From positions 411-6,453 of the forward strand of contig DBVQ01000013.1 in the NCBI GenBank assembly GCA_002308155.1: a stretch of DNA of 6,043 bases. Reading direction: 5' to 3'. Each line of letters opens with the position of its first letter. Position 1 is the stretch's first letter. A program made the translations under genes and the position numbers. This DNA comes from Christensenella sp. UBA1260. Its GTDB lineage: Bacteria; Bacillota; Clostridia; Christensenellales; CAG-917. Of this stretch, positions 1 through 5,231 are shown piece by piece. The notes below the pieces were generated by a model, which was not told the DNA's origin, did no database searches, and saw nothing but the letters and a program-made list of their open reading frames with translations.

Positions 1-898
1 CCGCCACGGTTGCCGCAATCATGTGAGAGACGTCCACGACGGACTTCTCGGTTATTGTGCCAATCCAGCCCGACGTGCCGCTGTAGATGTGCGTGTCGCC
101 AACAGCCGTTGAGCCTGCGCCCACACCGATGAGGTTTGCGTCCATGCCGCCGCCAAACACTTTTGTGCCAACTGCAAGCCCGAGTTCTGCCGATGCCTTT
201 TCGTGCACTGTGCCCGCGCAATCCGTAGAATTGATGAGGCGAGGGAAGTGCTCTATGTTGACTTCAAACAACTTGCACATCTTCTTGGAGAAGCACTTGT
301 TTTTGTAGTCGTACATTTCTGTACCGAACGCGGAGTCATAGGTCATGACAAACTCGCCCGTCATACGGCAAATGAGATATTCTTTGACGTCCAGCCACTT
401 GTAAACGCGAGCAAAGTTTTCCGGCTCGTTGGCGCGGAGCCAATGATATTTCCACACAGGGTCCTTGACGCTTATCGGTGCGGCACCCGTAATCATGAGG
501 GCGGGGAGAAGTTTTGCAATGTTGCAACCAGCCACTTGAAGCCCGTTTGCCACGCATTTTTTCATCTCGGCTGTTGCACGTTGATCCATATAGCTGAACG
601 CTCTGTGCACAGGCACGCCGTCCTTGTCAACGAGCACAAGCCCTTGGGCTTGTGAGCAGAAGGACACGCCTTCAATTTGCTCCGGACGGATGTCTGTCTT
701 TTCAAACACGGCTTTCGTCGTGTGGCACATGGCATTCCACCATTCTTCGGGGTCTTGCTCCGCTCCGCCGTCGTCAAAGACGTAGAGTTTGTAGCCTTCG
801 TTTGCAGAGGCAACAATCTTCATGTTCTTGTCAATTTCAACGAGACAAGTCTTGAGCCCCGTCGTGCCGACGTCGTATGCCAATACGTATTTTTTCAT
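1..898 (-). CDS. FGGY-family carbohydrate kinase (xylulokinase-like), 3' end cut off by window edge
   Basis: I translated this by hand on the minus strand from the ATG at 898; the frame stays open for 299 codons to the window edge, so the C-terminal part is missing (xylulokinase-type proteins are usually about 480-530 residues). FGGY kinases transfer the ATP gamma-phosphate to a sugar or polyol in the cytoplasm. Visible family marks are the N-terminal phosphate loop DVGTTGLKT (9-17), AEQDPEEWW (46-54), as in xylulokinases, DVKEYLICRMTGEF (170-183), and FGGGMDANLIGVGAG (248-262), whose Asp253 aligns with the xylulokinase catalytic base, followed by YSGTSGW (272-278). The substrate loop reads SQAQG (82-86) where E. 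coli XylB has a Met-His pair, so xylulose should not be assumed as substrate. AGGAG lies 6 nt upstream of the ATG. The gene is divergent from the unknown gene at 1109. Family assignment is firm; substrate is unknown. Confidence 0.9.
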   Translation of the reverse strand, partial: MKKYVLAYDVGTTGLKTCLVEIDKNMKIVASANEGYKLYVFDDGGAEQDPEEWWNAMCHTTKAVFEKTDIRPEQIEGVSFCSQAQGLVLVDKDGVPVHRAFSYMDQRATAEMKKCVANGLQVAGCNIAKLLPALMITGAAPISVKDPVWKYHWLRANEPENFARVYKWLDVKEYLICRMTGEFVMTYDSAFGTEMYDYKNKCFSKKMCKLFEVNIEHFPRLINSTDCAGTVHEKASAELGLAVGTKVFGGGMDANLIGVGAGSTAVGDTHIYSGTSGWIGTITEKSVVDVSHMIAATVA

Positions 899-928
899 AA
901 TTTTCTCCTAATCAAGAAATCTAAAATT

Positions 929-957
929 ATTATACCAAACAAACCCCCTGCTGTAAA
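929..957 (-). promoter_or_regulatory. Promoter of the FGGY kinase gene
   Basis: Read on the minus strand, a -35 TTTACA (957-952) is followed by exactly 17 nt and a -10 TATAAT (934-929), preceded by TG one base upstream (an extended -10, TGGTATAAT). Transcription would begin near 922 and give a leader of about 24 nt carrying the AGGAG site at 909-905. A second possible promoter lies just upstream: TTGACA (982-977), 17 nt, TATTTA (959-954). The first is much closer to the sigma-A consensus in its -10. Confidence 0.75.
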
Positions 958-961
958 TACT

Positions 962-978
962 CAAAATAGCATATTTTG
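962..978. repeat. Interrupted palindrome in the divergent intergenic region, possible operator
   Basis: CAAAATA (962-968) and TATTTTG (972-978) are perfect inverted arms separated by GCA. The right arm overlaps the upstream TTGACA element (977-982) of the minus-strand kinase promoter region. Its position just upstream of the better kinase promoter suits a regulator binding site, but the sequence is AT-rich and short, so chance is a real alternative. Confidence 0.35.
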
Positions 979-1043
979 TCAACATTTTTGCGCTAGTGTG
1001 CGTTTTGTCCCTCTCACGCGTTTAGAATGCCAAAAACTTGTTG

Positions 1044-1072
1044 TTGACGAAAACTATTGTATGCTATAAAAT
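1044..1072 (+). promoter_or_regulatory. Probable promoter of the unknown membrane protein gene
   Basis: TTGACG (1044-1049) is followed after 17 nt by TAAAAT (1067-1072); the overlapping TATAAA at 1065-1070 would give a 15-nt spacer from the same -35, or 18 nt from TTGTTG at 1041-1046. Transcription would start around 1079 with a leader of about 30 nt. A weaker -10-like TATAGT occurs at 1078-1083. That a promoter sits in this stretch is likely; the exact hexamers are uncertain. Confidence 0.5.
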
Positions 1073-1108
1073 ATTTGTATAGTATATTTTTGCACTCGGG
1101 AGAGAATT

Positions 1109-2425
1109 ATGCAGAAGAAAAGAATAGTTTTGTTTGCAGTTGCAATCCTTGTTCTCATGGTTTCAACATTTATGCTTTTTGCGTGCAACAAAGACGCGCC
1201 TCACTCAATGAATCTTGATGAGGGCTCTTATCCTGATATGTTTGCAAGCAATTTCCAAGGCAGCGAGCTTGCAGCGGTAAACGCTGGTCTTCAAAACGGC
1301 GCAACAGCGGACCAAGTCAAAGCGGCTGTCCTTGCAATGTACAATGTCGCCAATCGTTCAAGACGTACGGCAGACACGTCACTCATGGTGCAAGACACAA
1401 ACGCAGGCAACGGCTTTATGCTTTTCAAAGGATATGAGCTTAAGAGCGGCGATGCTTGGTATTATCAACTTCCAACTCAAGCACCTGGCATTCTCAATTC
1501 TTTGATTTCCTATACGACGCTTGCATACACCATTGACAGCGACACTTTCTATTTTGCGCATTTAGGGCCAAAATCCAAGCCGAATTGCCAAGGGATTGAC
1601 ACTTTCCCTTATGCGACATTTGAACTTGTTCAAGAACCTGAAGCATACAACTTTGACGGATATAAAGAAGTCAGATTCTTCCTTGATGATCAGCTTGAAC
1701 TCTGCAATATGAAGATGTCCCTTGATCTTTTGTTTGTGGACAATGAAGCAGAGCAATCCAGTTCTATCTCCTACGATGCAGAAAACCGCGTTTACAAAGT
1801 AAAACTCGTCATTGATTGCAGGGTTGAGGGTACAGACGAGGAAAAAGCCGCAAAGAAAGCCAAGATGAGAGAATGGTATTTGCAAGCTTTCAATGAGGGC
1901 AACACATACGCTCCGTTTGATGCAAAATGCACTGAAAGAACATACGAATATTGGTATGCCGAGTTTGAGGTGTGGGACAATGGCTATGTGAAATCGTTGA
2001 CATATACTGAAAAATGGGATAGCGACAACTCCATGGTCAACAGCGATGCCGTGTCCAATTTCAAGTTCTTCTATTATGATGACGAAATCATGACCATCGT
2101 AAAACAAGATCCGAGGTACACCGCACTTGATGAGGAAACTCAGGCAGAGTTTACATCTCCGCTTTCATTTGTTGAGTTTTACAACAATGCAGAAATCAGC
2201 AAGAACGCGGGTGGACTTCTTGATTGGGAAATCGCACTCATCGCAGTCGGATGCGCAATCTTTGCTGTCATTGTGATTGTCGTCCCGATTGTGGTTGTGA
2301 AAAACAAAAAGAAGAAAGCAAACGCAGCACTTGTCAGCGAGGATGAGCCGTCTGAAGCCGATTTGACCGAGGACGATGTCCCTTTTGAAGAAGCGGACGA
2401 GCCAAAAACTCCTGACGAAGAATAA
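1109..2425 (+). CDS. Unrecognised exported protein with lipobox-like signal and C-terminal membrane anchor
   Basis: I do not recognise the family. The 438-residue product begins with a positive n-region (KKR, 3-5), a hydrophobic stretch (6-24) and LFAC (23-26), a slightly off-consensus lipobox that would leave lipidated Cys26. The large middle part (about 30-370) is rich in aromatic and acidic residues and looks beta-rich, with four Cys at 160, 199, 237 and 274. A second hydrophobic helix (about 374-397) is followed by a KNKKKK stop-transfer cluster (398-403) and a tail of about 35 residues dominated by Asp, Glu and Pro. The predicted topology is an extracellular domain held at both ends with the acidic tail in the cytoplasm. 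GGAGAG lies 4-5 nt before the ATG. The gene appears to be transcribed alone: it has its own promoter and a strong terminator, and is divergent from the kinase. If the N-terminus is instead cleaved by signal peptidase I or left uncleaved, it would be an ordinary single- or double-span membrane protein. Function unknown. Confidence 0.85.
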   Translation: MQKKRIVLFAVAILVLMVSTFMLFACNKDAPHSMNLDEGSYPDMFASNFQGSELAAVNAGLQNGATADQVKAAVLAMYNVANRSRRTADTSLMVQDTNAGNGFMLFKGYELKSGDAWYYQLPTQAPGILNSLISYTTLAYTIDSDTFYFAHLGPKSKPNCQGIDTFPYATFELVQEPEAYNFDGYKEVRFFLDDQLELCNMKMSLDLLFVDNEAEQSSSISYDAENRVYKVKLVIDCRVEGTDEEKAAKKAKMREWYLQAFNEGNTYAPFDAKCTERTYEYWYAEFEVWDNGYVKSLTYTEKWDSDNSMVNSDAVSNFKFFYYDDEIMTIVKQDPRYTALDEETQAEFTSPLSFVEFYNNAEISKNAGGLLDWEIALIAVGCAIFAVIVIVVPIVVVKNKKKKANAALVSEDEPSEADLTEDDVPFEEADEPKTPDEE

Positions 2426-2435
2426 TGACCAAAAG

Positions 2436-2464
2436 AACGCACTCGTTTGAGTGCGTTTTTGTTT
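2436..2464 (+). terminator. Rho-independent terminator after the unknown membrane protein gene
   Basis: A perfect 9-bp stem (AACGCACTC at 2436-2444, GAGTGCGTT at 2449-2457) with a 4-nt loop GTTT is followed by a T-rich run to 2464. It starts 10 nt after the stop codon. The preceding A-run at 2431-2434 could pair with part of the T-run, so some termination on the opposite strand is possible, although no minus-strand gene ends here. Confidence 0.9.
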
Positions 2465-2489
2465 GACAAAATGTGCGAATTATCCTAAG

Positions 2490-2536
2490 TTTTGCCACTG
2501 ATCAGTTGAATTGTGCGGCAAAAAATAAATTTTGCC
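2490..2536. repeat. Three alternating copies of TTTTGCC/GGCAAAA upstream of the lipoprotein promoter
   Basis: TTTTGCC occurs at 2490-2496 and 2530-2536, with its inverted copy GGCAAAA at 2517-2523. The last two form a 20-bp interrupted palindrome (7-bp arms, 6-bp AT spacer, 2517-2536) that ends 2 bp before the -35 at 2539. Between the first two lies a perfect 10-bp palindrome ACTGATCAGT (2497-2506). The arrangement looks like a set of regulator binding sites; which regulator is unknown. The 3' stem of the terminator at 3802-3808 also contains TTTTGCC, so the heptamer alone is not specific. Confidence 0.5.
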
Positions 2537-2538
2537 TA

Positions 2539-2567
2539 TTGACAGAGGGAAGTATAAAATATATACT
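2539..2567 (+). promoter_or_regulatory. Strong sigma-A-like promoter of the nucleoside-binding lipoprotein gene
   Basis: A consensus -35 TTGACA (2539-2544), a 17-nt spacer and TATACT (2562-2567) match the vegetative promoter pattern closely. Transcription would start near 2574, leaving a leader of about 33 nt before the ATG at 2607. This also argues against any translation start upstream of about 2574. Confidence 0.8.
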
Positions 2568-2569
2568 TC
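2549..2569. promoter_or_regulatory. 21-bp palindrome over the -10 region, candidate operator
   Basis: GAAGTATA (2549-2556) and TATACTTC (2562-2569) are perfect 8-bp inverted arms around AAATA. The right arm contains the whole -10 hexamer and the left arm lies in the promoter spacer. A repressor bound here would block RNA polymerase. That it is an operator is inference from symmetry and position; the regulator is not in the window. Confidence 0.5.
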
Positions 2570-2606
2570 AATTAGAAAGATAGGCTCTTTGCCGATGGAG
2601 AATAAT

Positions 2607-3761
2607 ATGAAGAGAAAATTATTGGCTATGTTGCTGTGCCTCGCAATTTTGGCGTCATGCCTTGCGGTGTTTACAGCATGCTCAAAGAAGGGTAGCACAA
2701 AGACGATCATCGCCGTTGTCACGGATATCGGCGAGCTTTATGATGGAGGCTTCAACGAGAATACGTACAAAGGTGTCAGAGATTTCGCTGGAGATAATTA
2801 CGAATGTAGGTATTATCAGCTGGGTAACACGACAAATGTGACAGACGCGGATCGTGAAGCCGCTATGCGCAAGGCTATTTCTGATGGCGCAAAAGTAATC
2901 GTTGCTCCCGGCTATTTGCAAGAGAACGCAATCAAGAAGGTCGCGGCAGAGCATCCGGATGTAAAGTTTGTGTTTGTTGATGGCGAACAACCTCTTGGTC
3001 TTGACAATGTCACGATTGTTTCTTTCAAAGAGGAAGAATCCGGGTTTATTGCAGGATATTCCGCAGTAAAAGAGGGCTGGAACAAACTTGGCGGCACGTT
3101 TGGCGGCGGCGGAACGTATGCAGCTTGCAATAGATTTGCATTCGGCTACGTGCAGGGCGCAATCGCAGCGGCAACGGGCAGATTTGACGTGTTTGTCAAA
3201 ATCAGTTTCAAGTATGGCAACGACTTTGCTCCATCCGAGCAATTGAAGCAACAAATAAAAGATTGGTATGACAGCGGCACACAGGTTGTGTTTGCTTGCG
3301 GTGGCGATATGTTTGAATCCGTCAAAGAGGCGGCAGAAGCAGCTGTCCCGAGTGAACTTGTCACACCAAGATGGATAATCGGCGTTGACGTTGACCAATC
3401 AGGACTTTCATATAGAGTTGTCTCATCCGCAATCAAGAGAATTGATGAGGCGGTTAAACACGTGCTTGAGAAATGGGCAAGTGGAGAGTGGGACAGCAAG
3501 CTTGCAAACAGAGTATCCAAACTCGGCGCAAATGAAGATGCAACGGGCATTCCGGACAATCCGTGGAAGTTCCAAACTTATCAGTTGCAAGAATACTATG
3601 ATATGTATGATGCAATGAAGGCGGGCAGATTTGAACCATCTCCAAACGTTGCGGAAGACTGCAACGACCTTAACTGGTGGGCGACACAAGTTGAGGCATA
3701 TAATACATTGTATGGTTCATCGGTGTCTGTTGAAGTGATTCCGTTTGAATCTGAGACATAA
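2607..3761 (+). CDS. BMP/PnrA-family nucleoside-binding lipoprotein
   Basis: Extracytoplasmic substrate-binding protein of the Bmp (basic membrane protein, PnrA/TmpC-like) family, whose studied members bind purine or other nucleosides and feed them to an ABC importer. With the ATG at 2607 the product has 384 residues; this start has GGAG 6 nt upstream, and longer in-frame starts begin inside the promoter. The signal peptide MKRKLLAMLL... offers two lipobox-like sites, LASC (15-18) and FTAC (22-25); the second, followed by SKKGS, looks more like usual Clostridia mature N-termini. Family marks are VTDIGELYDGGFN (38-50), FVFVDGE (121-127), the glycine-rich GGTFGGGGT with NRFAFGYVQGA (162-185), GVDVDQ (259-264) and SSAIKRIDEAV (273-283), where Lys277 aligns with a Lys usual at this point of the family. 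Downstream pdp, deoC and deoD support a nucleoside ligand. No ABC ATPase or permease is adjacent, so partners must lie elsewhere. The exact ligand cannot be read from sequence. Confidence 0.92.
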   Translation: MKRKLLAMLLCLAILASCLAVFTACSKKGSTKTIIAVVTDIGELYDGGFNENTYKGVRDFAGDNYECRYYQLGNTTNVTDADREAAMRKAISDGAKVIVAPGYLQENAIKKVAAEHPDVKFVFVDGEQPLGLDNVTIVSFKEEESGFIAGYSAVKEGWNKLGGTFGGGGTYAACNRFAFGYVQGAIAAATGRFDVFVKISFKYGNDFAPSEQLKQQIKDWYDSGTQVVFACGGDMFESVKEAAEAAVPSELVTPRWIIGVDVDQSGLSYRVVSSAIKRIDEAVKHVLEKWASGEWDSKLANRVSKLGANEDATGIPDNPWKFQTYQLQEYYDMYDAMKAGRFEPSPNVAEDCNDLNWWATQVEAYNTLYGSSVSVEVIPFESET

Positions 3762-3790
3762 CAGAAGACAAAACATTTGATTAAATTGTG

Positions 3791-3820
3791 AAAAGAAGGC
3801 ATTTTGCCTTCTTTTTCTTT
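3791..3820 (+). terminator. Rho-independent terminator after the lipoprotein gene
   Basis: A perfect 10-bp stem (AAAAGAAGGC at 3791-3800, GCCTTCTTTT at 3806-3815) with loop ATTTT runs into a T-rich tract (TTTTTCTTT to 3820). It lies 29 nt past the stop codon at 3761 and separates the lipoprotein transcript from the downstream deo-type operon. A-rich and T-rich flanks make it potentially bidirectional. Confidence 0.9.
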
Positions 3821-3857
3821 TATTTTTTGTTGTGATAATTGCAAATTGGGTCTTTAT

Positions 3858-3886
3858 TTATCAAAAATTATAGTGTATTATATACT
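3858..3886 (+). promoter_or_regulatory. Probable promoter of the pdp-deoC-deoD operon
   Basis: TTATCA (3858-3863), a 17-nt spacer and TATACT (3881-3886) precede pdp; transcription would begin near 3893 and give a leader of about 24 nt. The -10 is good and the -35 matches consensus at 4 of 6 positions, which suits a promoter needing help or induction. The region 3872-3886 (AGTGTAT-T-ATATACT) is a near-palindrome with one mismatched pair. Confidence 0.6.
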
Positions 3887-3916
3887 TAAACAGCAATATG
3901 CACTAAGAGGCGATTT

Positions 3917-5218
3917 ATGAGGATGTTCGATATTATTCGCAAAAAGAGGGATGGAGTTGAACTCTCAACAGAGGAAATCAAGTTCTTTGTTGAGAACTTT
4001 GTTGCGGGTGAGATTCCTGACTATCAGGTGTCGGCACTGCTCATGGCGATATATTTCAAAGGCATGAACGAGCGCGAAACCGCCGACCTCACTTTTGCAA
4101 TACGTGATTCCGGTGTAAAAATTGATTTTTCCGATATCAACGGAATAAGAGTGGACAAGCACTCAACCGGCGGCGTCGGCGACAAGACAAGTCTTGTCGT
4201 TGCTCCTCTCGTTGCCACGTTTGGCGTAAAAGTTGCCAAAATGAGCGGGCGAGGTCTCGGGCATACGGGCGGCACTGTTGACAAGTTGGAATCTATCCCG
4301 GGATTCAAAGTGTCGCTTTCAAAGGACGAGTTTGTGCGTATCGTCAATGATATAGGCGTTGCGATTGTCGGTCAAAATGCCGAACTCGCACCTGCGGACA
4401 AATTGCTCTATGCGCTCCGTGACGTCACGGCAACTGTGGACAGCTTGCCGCTCATCGTGTCAAGCATAATGGGCAAAAAACTCGCCGCGGACGACGACTG
4501 CATCGTGCTTGACGTCAAGACGGGCAGTGGGGCTTTTGCAAAGACGTTGGATGATAGTTTGGCACTTGCAAACGCAATGGTGAACATAGGCAAACGCGCA
4601 GGCAAAAAGATGCTTGCACTCATAACAGATATGGACGTGCCGCTTGGATATGCAATCGGCAACTCTCTTGAAGTCATTGAAGCGATTGAAACGCTCAAAG
4701 GCAATGGACCTGATGATTTGACAAAGGTCTGCCTTGAACTCGCTTCAAATATGCTTCTGTTGGCGGGCAAGGGGAAGCGTACTGCTTGCAGACACGCGTG
4801 CGAAAAAGCCTTGCAAGACGGCTCGGCATTTGAGACTTTTGTCAAGATGGTAAAGGCTCAGGGCGGAGATACAAGCGTCATTTTGGACACAGACAAGTTT
4901 GCAAAAGCAAAGTTTAGTCGTGAAATCAAGGCTTGGACGAGCGGATATATCAGCGGCATTGACACAGAGGGCTATGGCAGAGCAAGCTTGCTCTTGGGAG
5001 CCGGAAGGAACAAAAAGGAAGATAGCATAGACTACACGGCAGGCATAATGCTCAAAAAGAAGACAGGCGATTTTGTGAAGGAAGGCGACGTTGTTGCCAT
5101 CATGTATACATCGGACGAGAAGAGATTTGAAGACGCAGAAAAGGTGTTCAAGATCTCAACGCTTATGATGGATACTCCGCCGGAAAAACGTCCGCTCATT
5201 TTTGCCAGAGTTGAATAA
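3917..5218 (+). CDS. pdp: Pyrimidine-nucleoside phosphorylase
   Basis: Cytoplasmic enzyme that cleaves uridine, deoxyuridine and thymidine with phosphate to the free base and (deoxy)ribose-1-phosphate. The 433-residue length and the start MRMFDIIRKKRDG match Bacillus Pdp; AAGAGG lies 6 nt before the ATG. Visible residues equivalent to the E. coli thymidine phosphorylase active site (offset -3) are Lys81, His82 and Ser83 in KHSTGGVGD, Ser110 and Thr120 in KMSGRGLGHTGGT (108-120), and Arg168, Ser183 and Lys187 in the pyrimidine-binding part. Lys108, which replaces the Met111 of E. coli thymidine phosphorylase, is the residue linked in structural comparisons (from memory) to accepting ribosides as well as deoxyribosides; this favours Pdp over strict DeoA. 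The C-terminal domain keeps LLLGAGR (358-364) and GIMLKKKTGDFVKEGD (376-391). It is the first gene of an operon with deoC 13 nt downstream. No active-site defect is seen. Some annotations will call it deoA. Confidence 0.97.
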   Translation: MRMFDIIRKKRDGVELSTEEIKFFVENFVAGEIPDYQVSALLMAIYFKGMNERETADLTFAIRDSGVKIDFSDINGIRVDKHSTGGVGDKTSLVVAPLVATFGVKVAKMSGRGLGHTGGTVDKLESIPGFKVSLSKDEFVRIVNDIGVAIVGQNAELAPADKLLYALRDVTATVDSLPLIVSSIMGKKLAADDDCIVLDVKTGSGAFAKTLDDSLALANAMVNIGKRAGKKMLALITDMDVPLGYAIGNSLEVIEAIETLKGNGPDDLTKVCLELASNMLLLAGKGKRTACRHACEKALQDGSAFETFVKMVKAQGGDTSVILDTDKFAKAKFSREIKAWTSGYISGIDTEGYGRASLLLGAGRNKKEDSIDYTAGIMLKKKTGDFVKEGDVVAIMYTSDEKRFEDAEKVFKISTLMMDTPPEKRPLIFARVE

Positions 5219-5231
5219 TTGGGGGTGTGTT

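Noticed and set aside
203..655. Plus-strand reading frame of about 150 codons opposite the sugar kinase
   Set aside because: It is antisense to a clear FGGY kinase, has no ribosome site, and its translation has no domain-like pattern.
899..1108. Riboswitch or small RNA gene in the divergent spacer
   Set aside because: Predicted leaders on both sides are only about 25-30 nt, and there is no structured leader or terminator-like hairpin with a T-run.
1562..2107. Minus-strand reading frame of 181 codons opposite the unknown membrane protein
   Set aside because: The plus-strand frame has a signal peptide, a membrane anchor, a ribosome site and a terminator; the antisense frame has none of these.
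2532..2606. In-frame upstream start (TTG at 2532, or ATG at 2595) for the nucleoside-binding lipoprotein
   Set aside because: The TTG at 2532 lies upstream of the -35 and the predicted transcript starts near 2574. The ATG at 2595 has no good ribosome site and would put MENN before a complete signal peptide. GGAG is correctly spaced for 2607.
2682..3398. Minus-strand reading frame of 238 codons opposite the lipoprotein gene
   Set aside because: It is long but Cys/Ile/Arg-rich with no recognisable motifs. It lies wholly opposite a recognised gene, and no promoter or ribosome site was found for it.
5202..5231. Longer DeoC starting with TTG at 5202
   Set aside because: It overlaps the end of pdp, adds ten residues unlike any DeoC N-terminus, and family length and alignment fit the GTG at 5232.
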